This document shows, in pieces, positions 12,782 to 13,911 of a stretch of DNA of 13,911 bases; position 1 is the first letter of the stretch; each line of letters begins with the position of its first letter. The stretch covers positions 1 through 13,911 of the forward strand of contig PLIQ01000407.1 in assembly GCA_003140115.1 (NCBI GenBank). The letters are read 5' to 3'. The position numbers and the translations under genes are program-made. Under the pieces are notes generated by a model. The model did no database searches. It worked only from the letters and a program-made list of their open reading frames with translations, and was not told the DNA's origin. The DNA comes from Actinomycetota bacterium (GTDB taxonomy: Bacteria; Actinomycetota; Actinomycetes; Streptosporangiales; Streptosporangiaceae).

Positions 12782-13911
12782 GGCGAGTACCCCCAGCACA
12801 GCGGCAGCGTGGCGCGGACCTCAGCCGAACGCCCGGTGACCAGTACCTCGATCCGGGCGCAGGAGCGACTCAGCGGCGGAGTCAGCCGCATCGTGAGAGC
12901 GGCCTCGCCGCCCTCGTCGTACCAGCCCGCCGGGCGGGCGGCATGCCAGCGCCCGGCGCCGTCCCGGACCCACATCGACAGCGGGAACGCCATGTCCACG
13001 CCCAGCGGTCCCTGCCGCAGACCCGGCAGCCGGCCGAGCGCCAGCGCGTCCATCCAGGTGCCCCCGTCGAAGTTATGCAGGCCGAGCAGGACCAGCCTGA
13101 TGCCCTCCAGCTCGGGCAGGGCGGCGGCCACGGCGGCGAAGCCGTCCCCGGCCGGCGCCGCGTCGGGTTTCCTGCGATGGTAGTGCGTGAGCATGCTGAG
13201 CCAGGGTTCGGGCAGGTCCGGCGCGGGCGTCGCGGCGATCCCGTGCCCGCCGATGCGCAGGCTCGCGCACAGCGCCGCCAGCCGGGCCGGCACCGGGCTG
13301 TGCGGGGACAGGACCTCGGCCGCCTCGAGCGCGGCGACCGTGGCGCCCAGACCCGCGGTCAGGTTGATGACCAGCCCTGCTGGCCCGGCCCCGTGCGCCG
13401 GGGCGGACGGGAAGCCGGCCAGCTGCTGGCGCAGGTCCAGCCGGTGCTCCGGGGCCAGGCTGAGCAGCCGCTCGGCGATCCGGTTCAGCAGGTGCTCCCC
13501 GATGCTGAGGCTGATCTGATCGACCTGCGGCTCGGGTCGTTCGGCCCGGCGGCCCAGGTCGACGCGGACGGCCTGCTCGCCCGGCGCGGTGATCTCGAGC
13601 CAGCCGATGTCCGGCGGCGGGTCGGGCCGCAAAGTGAGGTCGCAGGTCGATTCCGGCCGTCCCTTGGTGGCGAACAGCAGGTCGTACCGCTGGCCCCGGT
13701 CGTCGGTCACGCTGATCGCCTCGACCGGCGGCAGGCCGTGATGCCGCGAGCCCAGCGGGTCCCGGGTCCGCCAGGTGGCGGTGAAGCGGGCGCCGGCCGC
13801 GGTGTGCGCGTACGACATGAGGTCGAGCTCACCGCTGATCAGCTCGTCATGGAACAAGATCATGAGCCCGACCGGGACGTACCGGTCTGGGCCGTTCGGC
13901 GAGGCTCCGGT
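12778..13911 (-). CDS. Uncharacterised protein, first visible gene of the MoxR/VWA operon (5' end probably cut)
   Basis: I do not recognise this protein. The frame is open from the right edge. The first possible ATG is 13861-13863 (361 residues), but no good ribosome site precedes it, and the 16 codons further upstream keep actinobacterial codon use (mostly G or C at the third position), so the true start probably lies outside the window. Numbered from that ATG, residues 20-105 look beta-rich and immunoglobulin-like (AGARFTATWRTRDP, EAISVTDDRGQRYDLLF, CDLTLRP, IGWLEIT). Residues 115-260 are mainly helical and Ala/Leu-rich. Residues 285-358 are again beta-rich with several Trp residues. No signal peptide, membrane span, or nucleotide-binding or catalytic motif is evident. 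The TGA overlaps the next gene's GTG by four bases. It may be a recognition or adaptor subunit for the ATPase/VWA pair (inference). Confidence 0.72.
   Translation of the reverse strand, partial: TGASPNGPDRYVPVGLMILFHDELISGELDLMSYAHTAAGARFTATWRTRDPLGSRHHGLPPVEAISVTDDRGQRYDLLFATKGRPESTCDLTLRPDPPPDIGWLEITAPGEQAVRVDLGRRAERPEPQVDQISLSIGEHLLNRIAERLLSLAPEHRLDLRQQLAGFPSAPAHGAGPAGLVINLTAGLGATVAALEAAEVLSPHSPVPARLAALCASLRIGGHGIAATPAPDLPEPWLSMLTHYHRRKPDAAPAGDGFAAVAAALPELEGIRLVLLGLHNFDGGTWMDALALGRLPGLRQGPLGVDMAFPLSMWVRDGAGRWHAARPAGWYDEGGEAALTMRLTPPLSRSCARIEVLVTGRSAEVRATLPLCWGYSP

Noticed and set aside
1..13911. CRISPR array, tRNA/rRNA, transposon ends, attachment sites, or intrinsic terminators
   Set aside because: No regularly spaced repeats, tRNA-like cloverleaf, transposase or integrase frame, or GC hairpin followed by a T-run was found on either strand.

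Overview
The window is about 13.9 kb of very GC-rich DNA (GC at most third codon positions, GTG starts, short or overlapping gene junctions). It looks like chromosomal DNA of a high-GC actinomycete (Actinomycetota). The gene content supports this: a mycobacterial-type PlsB/PlsC/WS-DGAT lipid operon, an ABC1 kinase next to a TOMM-type ThiF protein, and an actinobacterial MoxR/VWA cluster. I cannot place the genus. Nearly the whole window is coding. The longest stretch without a gene is the 86-bp divergent intergenic region at 4828-4913, so there is no gene-free stretch over 300 bp. I saw no rRNA, tRNA, insertion sequence, CRISPR array or phage gene.

Left block (1-4827, minus strand): a three-gene lipid operon transcribed right to left. 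The order is wax ester synthase/diacylglycerol acyltransferase, then a HAD-phosphatase/PlsC fusion, then a PlsB-type glycerol-3-phosphate acyltransferase that runs off the left edge. Both junctions are 4-bp ATGA overlaps. Together the products could carry glycerol-3-phosphate to triacylglycerol if the HAD domain supplies the missing phosphatase step (inference). A good leaderless -10 element lies upstream of the first gene.

Middle block (4914-6121, plus strand): a divergent pair, a PPOX/flavin-split-barrel protein and an enoyl-CoA hydratase/isomerase, joined by an ATGA overlap. From memory, the left and middle blocks resemble the Mycobacterium tuberculosis plsB2-plsC-tgs-lipQ-echA14 neighbourhood, with a PPOX gene where lipQ would be. 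The crotonase gene and the next minus-strand gene converge so tightly that their TAG stop codons share one CTAG.

Right block (6118-13911, minus strand): seven co-oriented genes transcribed right to left with gaps of at most 61 bp. They are two uncharacterised proteins (the first cut by the right edge), a MoxR-like AAA+ ATPase, a metallopeptidase-like/VWA protein with a degenerate HExxH, a DUF1275 membrane protein, a ThiF/E1-like TOMM-type protein, and an ABC1/UbiB atypical kinase. The first four form the most system-like unit: an AAA+ ATPase, a MIDAS-containing VWA partner and two partners of unknown function. Two tiny overlapping reading frames sit between the second uncharacterised gene and the ATPase. 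The ThiF-ABC1 pair matches my memory of Rv3196-Rv3197 next to whiB7 in mycobacteria.
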